A model generated the notes under the pieces. It saw only the letters and a program-made list of their open reading frames with translations. It searched no databases and was not told where the DNA came from. 64,000 nt of DNA, taken from positions 2,790,001-2,854,000 of the forward strand of contig CM007989.1 of the NCBI GenBank assembly GCA_002189035.1, in the 5' to 3' direction. The stretch is from Utricularia gibba. Lineage: Eukaryota > Streptophyta > Magnoliopsida > Lamiales > Lentibulariaceae. Positions 46,591 through 59,103 of this stretch are shown here, piece by piece (positions within the stretch are counted from its first letter, which is position 1; every line of letters begins with the position of its first letter). Position numbers and translations under genes: made by a program.

Positions 46591-49251
46591 CTAATTCAGG
46601 TGTAGACTCTTTTTCATGGCTTCGTATACCAGATATGTAATGCTTGCAGCAGGCACAACCTTGAGAAGATTTGGGAATAGACCTTTGTAGAACCCTCTAA
46701 GACCTTCTCGTTTGTATGTTTTCCAGAATACATCCGCCATGCTGCTCTGAGTACGCTGAATTTGCATTCTAGAAATCAATACAGTCAATTAAAAAATGGC
46801 ACGGAGAATCAAAGTGAGATTTTCTAAAAAATAAATAAACTACATATAAAATTACCTTGTCCTTACAACCTGCAGCGGGTAAACGCAAGTTGCACCCAAG
46901 GCTCCTGATACTGTCCCACAACTAAGTTGTGTTAAAGGACCTGGCTCTGCAAATATACAAATATTACGTTGTGGTTGAATACGTTGAAAGAGACGAGTGT
47001 ATAATAAAAATTGAAAACATTTACCTTCATCATGAAGAAAATATTTTTTGGACAGTTCTTTCAATGTATCATAAGCAGCTAAGTCGATTCCAGCATACGG
47101 CATGATTCCAAGAAGGGAAGGTATTAATCCTCTGTACATAGCTCGAGGCCCCTCCTGAACCAGGATCTCTTTCGATAATTTCCTGAGAGTAGGTACATCC
47201 CCTCTTTCAGAAACAAAAGTTTGTATGCGAGTTTTAACCAGATCCATAGGATAAATTGCAGTTTGTGCCACGGCTCCAGCTAGCCCTCCTGCAGTCAGAC
47301 GGCCCATGGTTCCTATTTCTCCATTTGCATCACCAAGGATGCCCTTCAGCATCTCAAAAGTGTAAAACTTTATAGCACTCTCTGGACCAACCTTCACAAC
47401 ATTTATCCCATTACCTCGGAAAAAACTAAGAATGCCGCCTTCCTTCCATATGCTTCTGACTGCCATACTAATTGAAGAATGTGATGTCTCAACTTGCAAT
47501 AAGACCTTTAGGCGATCAAGAGGAGCAGTTACAGTACGAGAAACAGCTCCAGCTACCCCTCCAGCAATCAAGTATTTAGAGGCATTGACATGCTTGCTGA
47601 TGCCTTGAGGAATCACCGCATGTTCACCAATGTCCACCAAATAGACCCTTTCCCAGTATCGGTAGATATTCTCTATTGTAGCCTCAAGTGGATAGAACAA
47701 AAGAAAGTCTCTCCACTCTTCAAATGTAATGGTCCCATTGTTGTCTTTGTCAACATGTTCAACAAAATGAGCTAGTTCATCGTCATCAAGTTCTATCCCT
47801 GAAAAACAAGAACTGCCAGGACTAATAAGACGAAATAAATAATAGGCATATGAGGATCATTTATCACCCACAAGAGAATGCGACCATCCCCCCCCCCCCC
47901 CAAAAAAAAATTGACAATTTGAGACTTGGAGGGGAGAAAACAAAGCTTTTCCAAAAACCCTGACCAAAACTTGATCTGACTGACATTACACACAATCTTA
48001 TGCATGACATATATACACATCCTTGGAGGAAAACATAAAAATTCCGAAACACATTGAGCATCTAGCCATGAAGATAACAACGAACAAAACCCCAGTTATT
48101 CTTGAGCCTAAATGAAATATATGAAACGAGCAGCAGATACTGAAGAATCTAAAATATACTTTTCCCAAATCATCAACACTATAGCAAACTGCCGATGAAA
48201 AATATCATATTGCGCAAAAAACGAAAAAAGGAAAAGTCCCCTCTACTGATATTAAGTGTTGTCCTAAAGTAGCATAAGAGAACCTCTTCAAAGATAAATG
48301 CAGATTGTGCAGATCATGCACCTACGGTGGCACCGAGATGAAATTTACTTGCGAATATGCAGCATCCATTCCACATGTTTCACGTACAGATGATATGAAA
48401 GTAAAAGAGTTTTCACGTGCAGAATGAATTTCTTGGTATATCAAAGGACAGCGTGAGTACCCCCAACCACTAGCTAACAATTCTACAAGGAAACAAAAAG
48501 GCTGTTAATTTAAGCTTATATTCCAGGGATGCAGTAGGGAACCACCCCAAACCCATATTGAAGCACACCCCACATCTGTATTATAACTAAACGACAAGTT
48601 CTCTTTTTTCCCATCAACATGAGAGCCAAACCCGTAGAGATTCTCAGGAGTTCACGTAGCCAACCAAGGTAAGATTGAAGCCCTAAAATTCCACACTTGA
48701 ACCTATCTAAATCGCAATCATACGTCAGATATGAACCGAACACAATGGAAATTGAAACGGTACGAAAATGACACAGGGGAAATAAATAATATACCAGCTT
48801 TGACAAGAGCATCCCGCAGCTCCTCTGGCAATATGCAACCGTGGTGCTCCACATCAATCGCCTGAAAAATCCTGTACAACTCCAACTCCTTATCGTCCAT
48901 ATACTTCTTAAACTCTTGATAATCGACCCTGCCATCCTGATTCGCATCACAAACTTCAAGAAGCTCCTTGGCGAACTTGTAATCCGCCGGAATCAGCATT
49001 GCGGAAAGCCCCTTCTCGATTTGGGCATAATCCAAAAAACCCACATTACTAGCGTCGAAGAAACTAAACAAACTTCGTATCCTCAAATCCCGCTCCTCCT
49101 TGGTCTCCCTGAGAGCCAAGAGCACGTGGTCCAGCGTCACGGGCCCGGATTTCTTAACCGGGTTGCAGATACCCGGGTCCTTTGCTTTCGTAGCAACAGG
49201 TGGAGCAGCCGTTGCCGCGAACTTCGCGCGGCTGTCCACTCCCACAGCCAT
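46591..49251 (-). CDS. APC: Calcium-regulated mitochondrial ATP-Mg/Pi carrier (APC/SCaMC type)
   Basis: Proteins of this type exchange ATP-Mg for phosphate across the inner mitochondrial membrane under calcium control. Four exons: 48795-49251, 47025-47798, 46856-46946, 46591-46768; 499 codons. The N-terminal half has EF-hands: [39 protein letters not shown] (complete loop), [15 protein letters not shown] and [15 protein letters not shown] (complete loop). The C-terminal half has three mitochondrial-carrier repeats with Px[DE]xx[KR] motifs: [15 protein letters not shown] and PLQVVRTR, the last with Gln in place of the acidic residue. It ends [11 protein letters not shown]. The start at 49251 is the only ATG before the conserved EF-hand region. 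No mitochondrial presequence is obvious, as is usual for carriers. Confidence 0.94.
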
Positions 49252-52200
49252 AACCAATCGCGGATCAAGACAGCAACTTTAAAATTGTGGTCACAGCATT
49301 ACGAACCCAGGAATCAAGGAGAAGAGAAAAGGCGAAGAAGAATAACTGGAGACGATTTTCTTACACCAAGATTACTTACATTGATGACCCACCCAGTAAC
49401 ATGTATTTATTCAATCCGATTTCTGCTTTCCGGCGATTGAAGAACAATCCCACGACCGGAATATCGAATATCCACGCTGTAAAATACCTCCTTCCATCTT
49501 TCCGTGTGAAGGCATTTTTTTAATGTTTTGGAGAATCTCCGGTTAATCGACTTAACAACGATTGTAAGGACAGATTCAATATTAAATAGTTTATTATTTT
49601 TTTTTTTTACCGTGGAAAAAATGAATAGTTGGTTAAAATAATGGATAGGGGTTTAAAATTGATGCCTCTATTAACCGTTAGGATCAACGACTACTGGCTG
49701 TAATAATGACATAAGAGGATTGACCGCCGGCAGTCGTTCACTGGAAACGCCGCGCGGATTGGGAAGATGATTCAAGGATGGCGAATTTGAGGGAAGTACT
49801 CTCCTCCATAGTGAGTAGGGCGGTTTTGCTTGCGGAATGGGAGTAACACATCTCCTGAAATGTCTCCAGTGAAGAAACTGAAAGACGCCTCATCAGCAGG
49901 TCTGGCCGATGACTCGATTTCCTCCGGGGATTGATGTTAGTTTTTTGAGCAACGCCAATCGCTCTCCTATTTTTATTTTGAGGAAATTCTGTAGGCTGTT
50001 GTGTCGGAGTAAACAAAGGGGCTACCTTCAGCTGGACCTGATTTTGGGAAGATGGGCAAAGGAAAGGGGATTAAGTCTCTAGGTCACCCTGCTGGAACAT
50101 GTAAAAATGTGTGCTTTCGATGTAAAAAACTGGAATTTTCTTAGTTCAAGAACTGAACTTCCATGTGGGCGTTCTTGGAGTAGTGTAACGTCTTGAGACG
50201 TTACCAGCATTGCAGTAAAACGTATATGGGAGTATGAATTCAACCTTCCAAAGTTCATATGAAGTTTTGATTTGCTTTGATGTTTCACTAATTATAGTCT
50301 GGTGACGTTCTGCAACGTCTCGGGAATACCATAGTCAAGTTGCACTGCTTCTTGACTGTGTCACAAATTGTTGGAACATACAGCTTCTTGTGGCTCTGTG
50401 TTTCTAGAAGTGCATCTGTCCCTTTTGAACATTCGGACACTTGAAGCTGTAAACCCAAGACTTCACATTCCATACCGTTCGGTATTTGACACGAGTTCCA
50501 CATTCGATGAGTATGCAGATGAGGGGATTGATTCCTTCCCCTGATTGTGTTATCTTAATCCCAAAAGACGCTTCTTTTCTCAGGGAAATCCATGCCCATG
50601 GGCGTCTTAACAGGTCAAATGCAGCCCTTGAATCTGTGAGCATAAGTCCTTAATGATTTTTATCAACCTTGAAGACGTTTATTCATGCATTTACATCACC
50701 TGGTTCTACTTTATTCTCTAAACTCTTTTTTTATCTTCAATAAGCTTTCCTGGCCCTGTGAGAAAAACTTGCTAATAGCTCCAGGAACACGTGCTAATAA
50801 CCTTGAGAAACGCCGTGACGGCCCAGTCGCCGGTAACCAGTAGAATTAGGAAATGATCCCCCAAGGCAGCAGACACTCAGTTCACAAACTGTGAATCTAG
50901 AGGAGGATGTCATGATTTCGTTTCACACCCTCCAAAAACCGTGTTATTGCAAACGCTGTACCCAAAATTCCCAAACTTGCCATTTTGAACCCCAAAATAT
51001 GGGCCTTTACTGAGCCATCCAATCAATACGTGACACGTCGTAGCGCTAGACGGTGACCCCACGCCGGTGCCGTCCAATTTTGATAGTATCATGTATTAAT
51101 TTTTTGTCTAGAGAGACAAATTTCTAAATGATCCCTTTTAATGAAGTTAATTCCATACGAATTACTGTTCATCTGAGACCGACGTGGCAGCCACGTTGGA
51201 ATAGAAGAAAATGATGACGTGGAATAACAACAAAATAAAAAAATGAGAAAAGAACCGGTCGCCAATCGGGATGTCCGAACTCCGAATAGAAAATACAGCT
51301 TTTATCCTTTTTTTAAAAATTTTCGTTATATTTATATTTAAGAGAAATGTTCGAAGACGATTCAAATGGAGGAATTCTTGTGTTCTGAGCATGAAAAGGA
51401 GACTTCGATCCTGAAACTGGTAAGTACGAATAAACAGCAGCCATAAATACATGTAATCGCTTTCTTCAGAATTGAATTCACCCCAAAAGATTTATCTTTG
51501 CAATCTTCTAGGTTCAACTCTTTCTTCGTACTTGCGCTGCTATCGCGTTGCCAAGGAATAGTAGTTCTTAAATGTTGGTTCGATCATTTGAGCACTCGGA
51601 CAGGCCCCATCCCTCTTCCCCCATAGCTTAAAAAAAGCCAAAGGTTTTTGCAGATAAGGATTGTCAGCACCTCAGCACTGTGCATGCAGGTAGGTATTCG
51701 ATGATATGCCTAAACGAATTCAGGGCAAAATTGTCTTTCTGGTTTCGTGTTGGGAAACCGCTCCCACTGGTTTCATTTCCGCATTAAACAATCTTATGAT
51801 TTGATCGCGAATGTGACCTCTGCATTGTCATAAACTGTTCCTCATTTAAGATTAACCATCATGGATAAATACCCTTTGTTTTTTATGTGATAAACAGGGC
51901 CCTTATGAAGTGCATGAACTTAAGGAATGAGGATGCGGTAAGAATTTTGGGTTGTGTGACTTGTTATTCAGTCATCATGTGAAGATATATTTTCTGTTGA
52001 GGATCCTCCATCTTTCCACCTTTTACAGGGGGACGAGTTTTGGTTTACTTGTCCTGCTAAACTGTGGGACAAGTTGATTTTTTTTTTTTTTTTTGGCTTC
52101 ATGTCTCTTATTATCTTAGACGAATAAATAATTGCAGTAGGACAGCTGTCTTAAAACCATAGTTCAAACCACTGAGACACAGCTTTGAGCAGAAAGGCTG

Positions 52201-52503
52201 GGACCCCTCTACAGGGAGCAAATGCAACAGTGGGCTGGTACATCGTTCTGACCATGCAATTCCAAAAGCACTTTGGTATTCAGTTATGCCTTTGCAGATA
52301 GATTTTTCCAACCACAAAATCTTTTAAATATTCACAAATAAATGAATCTCTTTGGATTTCAAGGACCTTTTTTCTGGGAAAGTAGCAACTTAAGAAAATC
52401 TTGACAAGCTTTAAATACAGAACTTTCACTCAAGCACCATCCCTACTCTTCCAAGTGTCGAAACCAAAGAACTCTTGACTAAAATCTGTGTTGTTGTTTG
52501 AAA
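49252..52503. other. Divergent region between the carrier gene and LEAFY
   Basis: This 3.2 kb region holds the carrier promoter (left) and the LEAFY promoter (right). Short minus-strand ORFs at 49738-50643 show no known domain. Two ACGT-centred palindromes lie at 50186-50203 and 50304-50319. T runs occur near 52078-52094. Confidence 0.5.
50186..50203. promoter_or_regulatory. ACGT-core palindrome
   Basis: TAACGTCTTGAGACGTTA is a perfect inverted repeat with 8-bp arms and a TG centre. A second palindrome GACGTT-CTGC-AACGTC lies at 50304-50319. Both carry ACGT/TGACG-like cores bound by bZIP factors. Function is not shown. Confidence 0.35.
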
Positions 52504-54364
52504 ATGGATCCTGATGCTTTCTCTACCAATTTGTTCAAATGGGACCCAAGAACCGGTCTCCCTGGTTCAAACAGGCTGCTTGAGTCGGTGGTGCCAATGG
52601 TTGCCCCTCCCCAGGCAGCTTACCCCATCAGGCCAAGAGAGCAAGGGGGCTGGAGGAGTTTTTCCAACCTTACGGGATTAGATACTACACTGCTGCTAAG
52701 ATTGCTGAGCTTGGGTTTACTGTGAACACCCTATTAGATATGAGGGATGAAGAGCTTGAAGAAATGATGAACAGCATTTGCCAAATTTTCAGGTGGGACC
52801 TTCTTGTTGGCGAGAGATACGGCATCAAAGCAGCCGTTAGAGCAGAAAGGAGACGCCTTGACGAGGAGGAAGCACGACGGCGCCACCTACTCTCCGGTGA
52901 CACTACTCATGCTCTTGATGCATTGTCTCAAGAAGGTCAGCGTTTTCATGGTACTAATTTCACGGAAATCTAATCTACTCTAACTGCGTATCTTGATAGC
53001 TTATAGTAATCAAATTATGCACTTCTTATGGTGGAAGTAGGACTCTCGGAAGAACCAGTTCAGCAGGAGAAAGAGGCAGCAGGAAGCGGCAGCGGTGGGA
53101 TGTGGGAGATGGTGGCGGTGCCTTCTGGAAGTAGGAAGCAGCAGCAGCAGCTACAGAGGCGTAAAAACTACAAGGCTCTTTCAAGAATTGGTTCAATGGA
53201 GGACGATGACGACGATGATGATGACACAGAAGGCCCTGACGATGACGACAACTGCGGCGGATACGAGAGGCAGAGGGAACACCCTTTCATCGTCACTGAG
53301 CCAGGAGAAGTAGCTCGTGGGAAGAAGAATGGCCTCGACTACCTCTTTCATCTCTACGAGCAGTGCCGCGAATTCTTGATTCAAGTTCAGAACCTTGCCA
53401 AGGAAAGGGGCGAAAAATGCCCCACCAAGGTTAGCTTCCTCCTACCTCCCCGTTCCATCACTGCTTGAAAAAAGCATTTCTGTAGGATTTATTTTTACTT
53501 ATAGTATTTTTTATGGTGATTTCCAAAAGTTGAGCAAACCGTAGAACACGGCCATATTCTTAGTTCCTTGCTTATTCTCAAATTGGGTGAGTTTGAACTT
53601 TGATCTACACGATTTGAACCAACTGAAACAAGCTCACCAACTCCACTCTTGTCTAGTAGATATCACAATCTTTTACACCCTATGATTAGCATGAATAGTT
53701 TCATTGCAGTATGTAGTTGTCACGGTGTCAACCAGTGAGATTGCAAAAGTAAAAGGAGGCATATAGGGCAATGATGGATTGTGTGAGATTCTAGGTGTCA
53801 TCAGGTGAGTTCGACAGCTCAGTTCAGAATTCTTGCCCTGACTGTGAAAAATCCTAGGTGCCCAACAAACCAGTGTCCCTGTAGCTTTATGTGGTTCCAC
53901 TAGGGCTCCCAAACCCTAATCCTCTGTAGGATGCATAGATCATACCTTTATTTTTCTTCCTGCGGTGTCACTAAATCATGGGGAATCTTTGTCAGGTTAC
54001 TAACCAGGTCTTCAGGCATGCAAAGAAAGCAGGAGCCAATTACATCAACAAGCCGAAGATGCGTCACTATGTCCACTGCTATGCCCTCCACTGCTTAGAT
54101 GAGGATACATCTGATGCACTGAGGCGTGCCTTCAAGGAGCGTGGTGAGAATGTGGGTGCCTGGCGCCAGGCTTGTTACAAGCCTCTTGTTGCTATTGCTG
54201 CTCCACAGGGATGGGATATTGATGCGATTTTTAATGCGCATCCACGTCTTGCCATATGGTATGTTCCGACGAAACTCCGGCAACTTTGTCACGCTGAGAG
54301 GAGCGCCGCCGCCGCTGCGGCAGCCAGCTCCATTACGGGTGTTGGACATATGCAGCCGTTTTGA
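52504..54364 (+). CDS. LFY: LEAFY/FLORICAULA floral meristem identity factor, one frameshift in exon 1
   Basis: LFY is a plant-specific helix-turn-helix factor that specifies floral meristems. Three exons at the conserved LFY intron positions: 52504-52935, 53041-53429, 53996-54364. It begins [20 protein letters not shown] and has the N-terminal SAM oligomerisation domain ([20 protein letters not shown], then [20 protein letters not shown]). An acidic linker (DDDDDDDD then DDDDN) follows, then the DNA-binding domain ([60 protein letters not shown]) and an Ala-rich tail ending HMQPF. At 52648-52652 the run of five G should be six: with five, the frame leaves Gly-Leu-Glu-Glu-Phe-Phe and stops early. 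With one G restored there are 396 codons and nothing else is broken. Confidence 0.96.
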
Positions 54365-55706
54365 AGGATTTGGAAGTGGTTTGAAAGACCGAGTTGTGTG
54401 TTTCGTTAAAGTTGTAGCCATGCATGCGGCAAGCCGGCAACTGTTATTTTTAATCCTGCCTCTAATTAAATCCTAATTAGGGTTACAAATTTTGAGCATT
54501 AGGAGATCTCAATTGTTTTTAACGAAAAGATTAACGCCTAATGAGGTGCATCCAGTCTCGTCAGTATGACTATACTATTTTCTGGGTTTTCTTTTTGGAG
54601 AATATTCTCGATTAAAGAATTGCCGGTCTCGTCAATACCGGCAATTCTTTTTAAAAATTTATATTCTCGATTAACTTCGGAATTTTCTTTTTAAAAATTC
54701 CGAAGTTCTTATCCAAAATTCTTTACTTCTTTATTATTATTGCTATTATTATTATTATTATTTGTGTATTACCCCTTGTAATACGCAACTCTGGGATATT
54801 TTGGAAATATCAAGGTAAAAAATCTAGATACTGAGGAAATTTATGGACCATAACTTTTTGAGCATATTTTATTAATTTGGTATGTTAACGTGTACCTTCA
54901 TGGCAGGGGCGGAGGGCAGAGTGTGTGGTCATCGTCTTTTATTTGTATAATATTTATATTATAAAATTATAAAAAGGATTCTTTTTTAAAAAAATAATTA
55001 GTAGAACTGACCACGTGGCAGCCCATCGTCAATCCAAGTAGCCCCTTTAGAGACCCGTCAAATGTTGGCCTTTTTAATCATCTGATAAACCCAAATCGTT
55101 CTAAATTGGAAATAATGCAGTTTATGGATTACTAATTACTTTTATTTATTTTGTATTATTTGCACAATACATAAATAAAATGAAATAAAATAAAGGATAA
55201 ATAACTCTTGTGGTGGAGGCGATGTGCGTGGATAAGATCTGACCGCATACCTTGGTGTCGATGACGTTCGATGGACTTCGCAGCGATCGGGACTCCACAA
55301 AATCTGTCGCCATTAATGAGATTTTTAAGTTTTCTCGAGAAAGGGGAAGGAAGAAGGATAAGGACCCACCACGGTTCCACTCCACGAAGCTATCTATTTA
55401 TGCAGTTTTTGATTCGATGTCTCTCCTCCATTCTCACATCTATTCGAGTTCCTTGCTCCTGAGAATTCTCCGTTTGAGGGGTTAATTCGATCCTTTCCCT
55501 GATTCCTAGGCCTGTTCTGGATAAATTGGATAGATATTGCCATATTTCGAATCGTTATCCAAAGCCGACTTTTTTGTAGTTTCTCCAGCGGACTGGTCGT
55601 GGATTCTATTTAATCCGTAAAGGGGTAGGGGAGTATTGGCGTTCCCATTTGTGGGTTTTCGTTTTCTGGGTTTTGTTAATCGGAAAGTTCGCGTTTTGTG
55701 AAGAAA
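54365..55706. other. Intergenic between LEAFY and the DnaJ gene
   Basis: It holds the LEAFY 3' flank, two adjacent hairpins (54602-54707), an ATT-rich stretch near 54731-54763 and, to the right, the DnaJ promoter. No gene is seen. Confidence 0.5.
54602..54707. repeat. Two tandem hairpin units behind a direct repeat
   Basis: Each unit opens with ATATTCTCGATTAA (54602-54615 and 54661-54674). Unit 1 has 14-bp perfect arms AAAGAATTGCCGGT and ACCGGCAATTCTTT (54614-54627 and 54637-54650) with a 9-nt loop. Unit 2 has 14-bp perfect arms AACTTCGGAATTTT and AAAATTCCGAAGTT (54673-54686 and 54694-54707) with a 7-nt loop. Both contain CTTTTTAAAAATT. Confidence 0.85.
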
Positions 55707-56331
55707 ATGGCTGCCTCTGTGGGTTCTTTCTCTACATCAAATGCTTTTGTTCAGTTCGTTGATTCTTCTACGGGTGGAAGAACAAGACGGAATGCTGATA
55801 AGAAGCAGAGGTGTAGAGTTTCCTCTGTTTTCAACGACCCTTATAAAACTCTGAGCATTACTCCAGGCGCCTCCGAATCTGAGGTCAAGAAGGCCTTCCG
55901 AAAGCTCGCTCTTCAGGTTATTAGCTCTTTTCCCTTCCCCCACAAATCTTGTTACCCACAAGGCTTCTGTTACTCTAACTTACTTCTGTGTCTCTACAGT
56001 ACCACCCTGATGTCTGCAGAGGAAGCAACTGCTGCGTCCAGTTTAGCAAAATCAATGAAGCATATGATGTGAGCTTGCGTTTATCCCACACACAGGCGCC
56101 CTTACCCATCTCGGGCCATTGGCTGAATGTGTTTGATGATACTTGGTGCAGGTTGTGATGAGGAATCTGAGAGGTGAACCAAACTCAAACGAACTCTACA
56201 CCTGCGATCCAGACACGGATGAACAGATGCGCGGAATGAACGATCCAAACTGGGAGCTGTGGGAAGAATGGATGGGGTGGGAAGGCGCTGGGATCAGGGA
56301 CTACTCCTCCCACATCAACCCCTACATCTGA
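55707..56331 (+). CDS. J8: Chloroplast DnaJ-domain protein, J8 type
   Basis: This is a small chloroplast J-domain co-chaperone; Arabidopsis J8 supports photosynthetic efficiency. Three exons, 55707-55916, 56000-56068, 56152-56331; 152 codons. The N terminus is Ser/Thr/Arg-rich, as in a transit peptide. The J domain reads [20 protein letters not shown] and then [20 protein letters not shown], with the HPD tripeptide that stimulates Hsp70 intact and the Cys-containing insert typical of J8. The tail [19 protein letters not shown] followed by [10 protein letters not shown] is diagnostic for the J8 family. The ATG at 55707 was chosen because upstream sequence is leader-like. Confidence 0.95.
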
Positions 56332-57765
56332 CCTCCTGGATGCCCATTTTAGGATGTACAGACAAGTTGCTCTTTTGTTCATCTTTCAGCTTAACCTCAT
56401 CCACGCAAGCTGTCCACTTAGGACTCCCTCATCATCTGAAAAGCATTTTTTATTTTTAAAATAATGATGGGGTCCACATTTGACCATGTGACGAGGAAAA
56501 ATCGTACGGACTTGGGTTAATTAATATAGTTGGGCCAGGTGGTTTAATGGGCCTATGAACTGATCATGGGACCGCGTTATTGCTTGTGGGCCAGCATGGC
56601 TCAAGTAAATGGACCATCTTGCTCTGAATCCTAAGCATTTTCATTATTTATTTTGTTATTTTCAAATTACAAAATTAAAAATATATTTAAATTTACAAAT
56701 AATTAAAATGGTTTACATGATTTGGATTAAGAATATAAAAAATTGACCCTTTACTCCCATCTCTATTTTTAACATATAGTTAAATATGATGATTAGGTTT
56801 TTTGAATATGGGAGACATATAGGAGATTAATTCCAAGTCACATGAAGATGCCTCCTTATTTGAAGAACTCATATCAGCAAACATTTGACCCTCCATACAA
56901 TTTTTGTAGATTTTGGATTTGATTTGTGTTTTTGTCGACTATGTGATTCTCGGATACGAGTTGAGTGGAATTGGGTACATCATTTTTAAGATCCTTTATA
57001 GTGATATTGGAATGGATTATGGTGTTTGAAACAAGATATTTGTCCAATATGCAACAAGGTAGCTAGCGGATGCAAGTAAAGAGGTGCACCTCCCTGATGT
57101 GTTGATTAGACCATGGGACCCTGCTATCAATAAGATCCTGATCGTGTGGGTGTGGATGCTGAGGAACTGCAATTGGTTCTCAATGGCGGGGCACATTTCA
57201 TGTCGCACTCATCTTTTTTGTGCACATCACTTGTGAACAGTGATGATAAAGAGGACACATTTCCTAAGTTGATTTTCTTTTTCTTTTTTCCCATTGGGAC
57301 ATCTCCCACGTTTCACTGTCCATGGACAACGCCCCACAGTGTCAAGACTTTGTTCAAATGTTCCATTACAAAAATAACGTTTTTCGACTTATGATTTTGA
57401 TAAAATAAAAGTTGGAATTCTATGATTTCTTAGAAATAATAAGCGTATGTATAATTTTGAATTTTTTGAAATAGAAATCGTTCGCATTTAATAATTTTAT
57501 TGTATTTGTTATATTGATTTGGAAGTACCTTCATGAAGAAAGGGTTGGGTTGGTTAAAGTAGTTTGGTTGGTGTATTTGGATCTTGTTGTAAAGAACTTT
57601 ATTATAAAGTGGTTTAAGTAATCATATCATATCATATCATATACAATGATTGGGGCTTTTTTTTAAAAAAAAGAAATGTATAATGTGCAATTTAGATAGG
57701 GTTAAAATTTTATTTTAATATGGACGACTTGCACACCCTGAGACAACTAGTTTGCAAGTGATACG
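56332..57765. other. Convergent intergenic region
   Basis: No gene is seen. It is AT-rich in the middle and right, with an ATCAT microsatellite at 57621-57643. Short ORFs at 57017-57394 have no recognisable domain. Confidence 0.5.
57621..57643. repeat. (ATCAT)n microsatellite
   Basis: About four and a half units of ATCAT. Confidence 0.9.
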
Positions 57766-59103
57766 TCAAACATCACGGGGATCAACAAAAGTAGGAGCCG
57801 TTGGATCAAATATTAAGCACTCCTGATCGTTGATCTCCTCTTCTTCTCCGAGTTGTTTTATGCACCACACGTCTTTGCAAGAGTACTTGCTCCGATGCGG
57901 TACGGCGGCTTTTAAGGCGTCGTCCGCTGGCCCGATTTCGGTAACCACCGCCCGGCATCCGTCGTGGGCGGTGGCCTTGTTATGGGCAAAGTAACATAGA
58001 GCCTTCATCATACTCCCGCCGTCCTCACCTTCCATATGTAGCCCGTATAAGAAATGAAACCCGAACTTGGCGAAAACGTTGGGGATCGAAGGGATCCTCA
58101 GCCACGGCGCCATGGAATCGGCGATCCGAGATCCGAGGCAGGCGAGCCGTTTCACCATGGAGACACCCTTCAGTTGCAGTTGGAACACTTGCTTTGTGTT
58201 CCAAATGCTAAGCATGGCGAAGGAAGCTGGCAAATAGAGGGTTTTATTTTGCTTCCATGTACAATTCCTTGGGAAAGCCATGAAAGTTCCGAGATTCAGC
58301 TTGTTATTAAGCAAGTTATCGATGTCTTCTGGGAAGAACTCCGATCCCGTTAACAAAGTTCGATAGAGCGACGCGGCGAGCTTCGGATTGAGACGGACGA
58401 TGTCGATTCCGGGAGGCAGTGGAATTCTTTTCCGACCAACGGGCTGAATCAAAACTGTTGGATCGAGGAATTTCGAGTAGTTGCATTTCCTGGTGAAGAG
58501 ATTAAGACTAGCAAGATTATTGCAGTCTGTAGCCATGTATGCATATTGTGCACCTTGGCTCTTACTCCATGCTTCGATTTCCTTCACTAGCTTAGTAGCT
58601 ATCCCCATTCTCCTGCATCCATAAATGGGCATTGTTCAGTGAGTACTCCTCACCTGCAAATCAACAAGATGACATACCTGTGCGATGTCGAAACCCTAAG
58701 TCCAAGAATATAGCCTAGCTTCATGGACACTGCTGCACCCTCTGATCTTCCCTTTTTCCATTTCCTGAACGTTTTAATGCAACCCCTTATGATTCCCACT
58801 ATTTCCCCTTCGTAGTCCGCAACCTGATCACAGAGAGAGAATAAAGAAAAATGCAAAAGAGCTCCCTTTTTGCTTCAGTCGGCCGAGTTTCATTCAAGAT
58901 ACCAGCATAATGTGCGCGCCGAAGTGTCGAATTCGAGCCAGAGGGTCGCCCATGAGATCAGTCAGGAGTGAGGGCTTCCCCGGCTGCCCCATCTCGCACC
59001 GCCGCTCGAGCTCCTCGACGGCCGCCGTATCCCTCGCTTCATCGTACGGTCTTACCACCACCAACACCGAGTTCGTGTAAGCTGCTACTCTGTTCATAGG
59101 CAT
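57766..59103 (-). CDS. HLS1: HOOKLESS1-like GNAT N-acetyltransferase
   Basis: HLS1 is a GNAT-family acetyltransferase-like nuclear protein needed for apical hook formation and for ethylene, auxin and light responses. Three exons, 58903-59103, 58678-58823 and 57766-58612; 397 codons (Arabidopsis 403). The GNAT fold is in the first half: VVVRPYDEARDTAAVEELER, GDPLARIRHFGAHIML, EIVGIIRGCIKTF, GYILGLRVSTSHRR and the acetyl-CoA loop RRMGIATKLVKEIEAW. The plant-specific C-terminal half has FFPEDIDNLLNNKLNLGTFM, SIPNVFAKFGFHFLYGLHME and ends PTFVDPRDV, as HLS1 does. Met codons at 59103 and 59097 are both possible starts. HLS1-like paralogues exist in most plants, so the exact member is not fixed. 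Confidence 0.93.

Noticed and set aside
50079-50643. Overlapping minus-strand ORFs upstream of LEAFY, one with DLLRRPWAWISLRKEASF
   Set aside because: Two frames overlap with unrelated peptides, and no family was recognised.
42289-54364. A functional cluster of neighbouring genes (RBOH, carrier, LFY)
   Set aside because: Products act in different compartments and pathways, strands alternate and each gene has its own promoter space; adjacency alone is not evidence.
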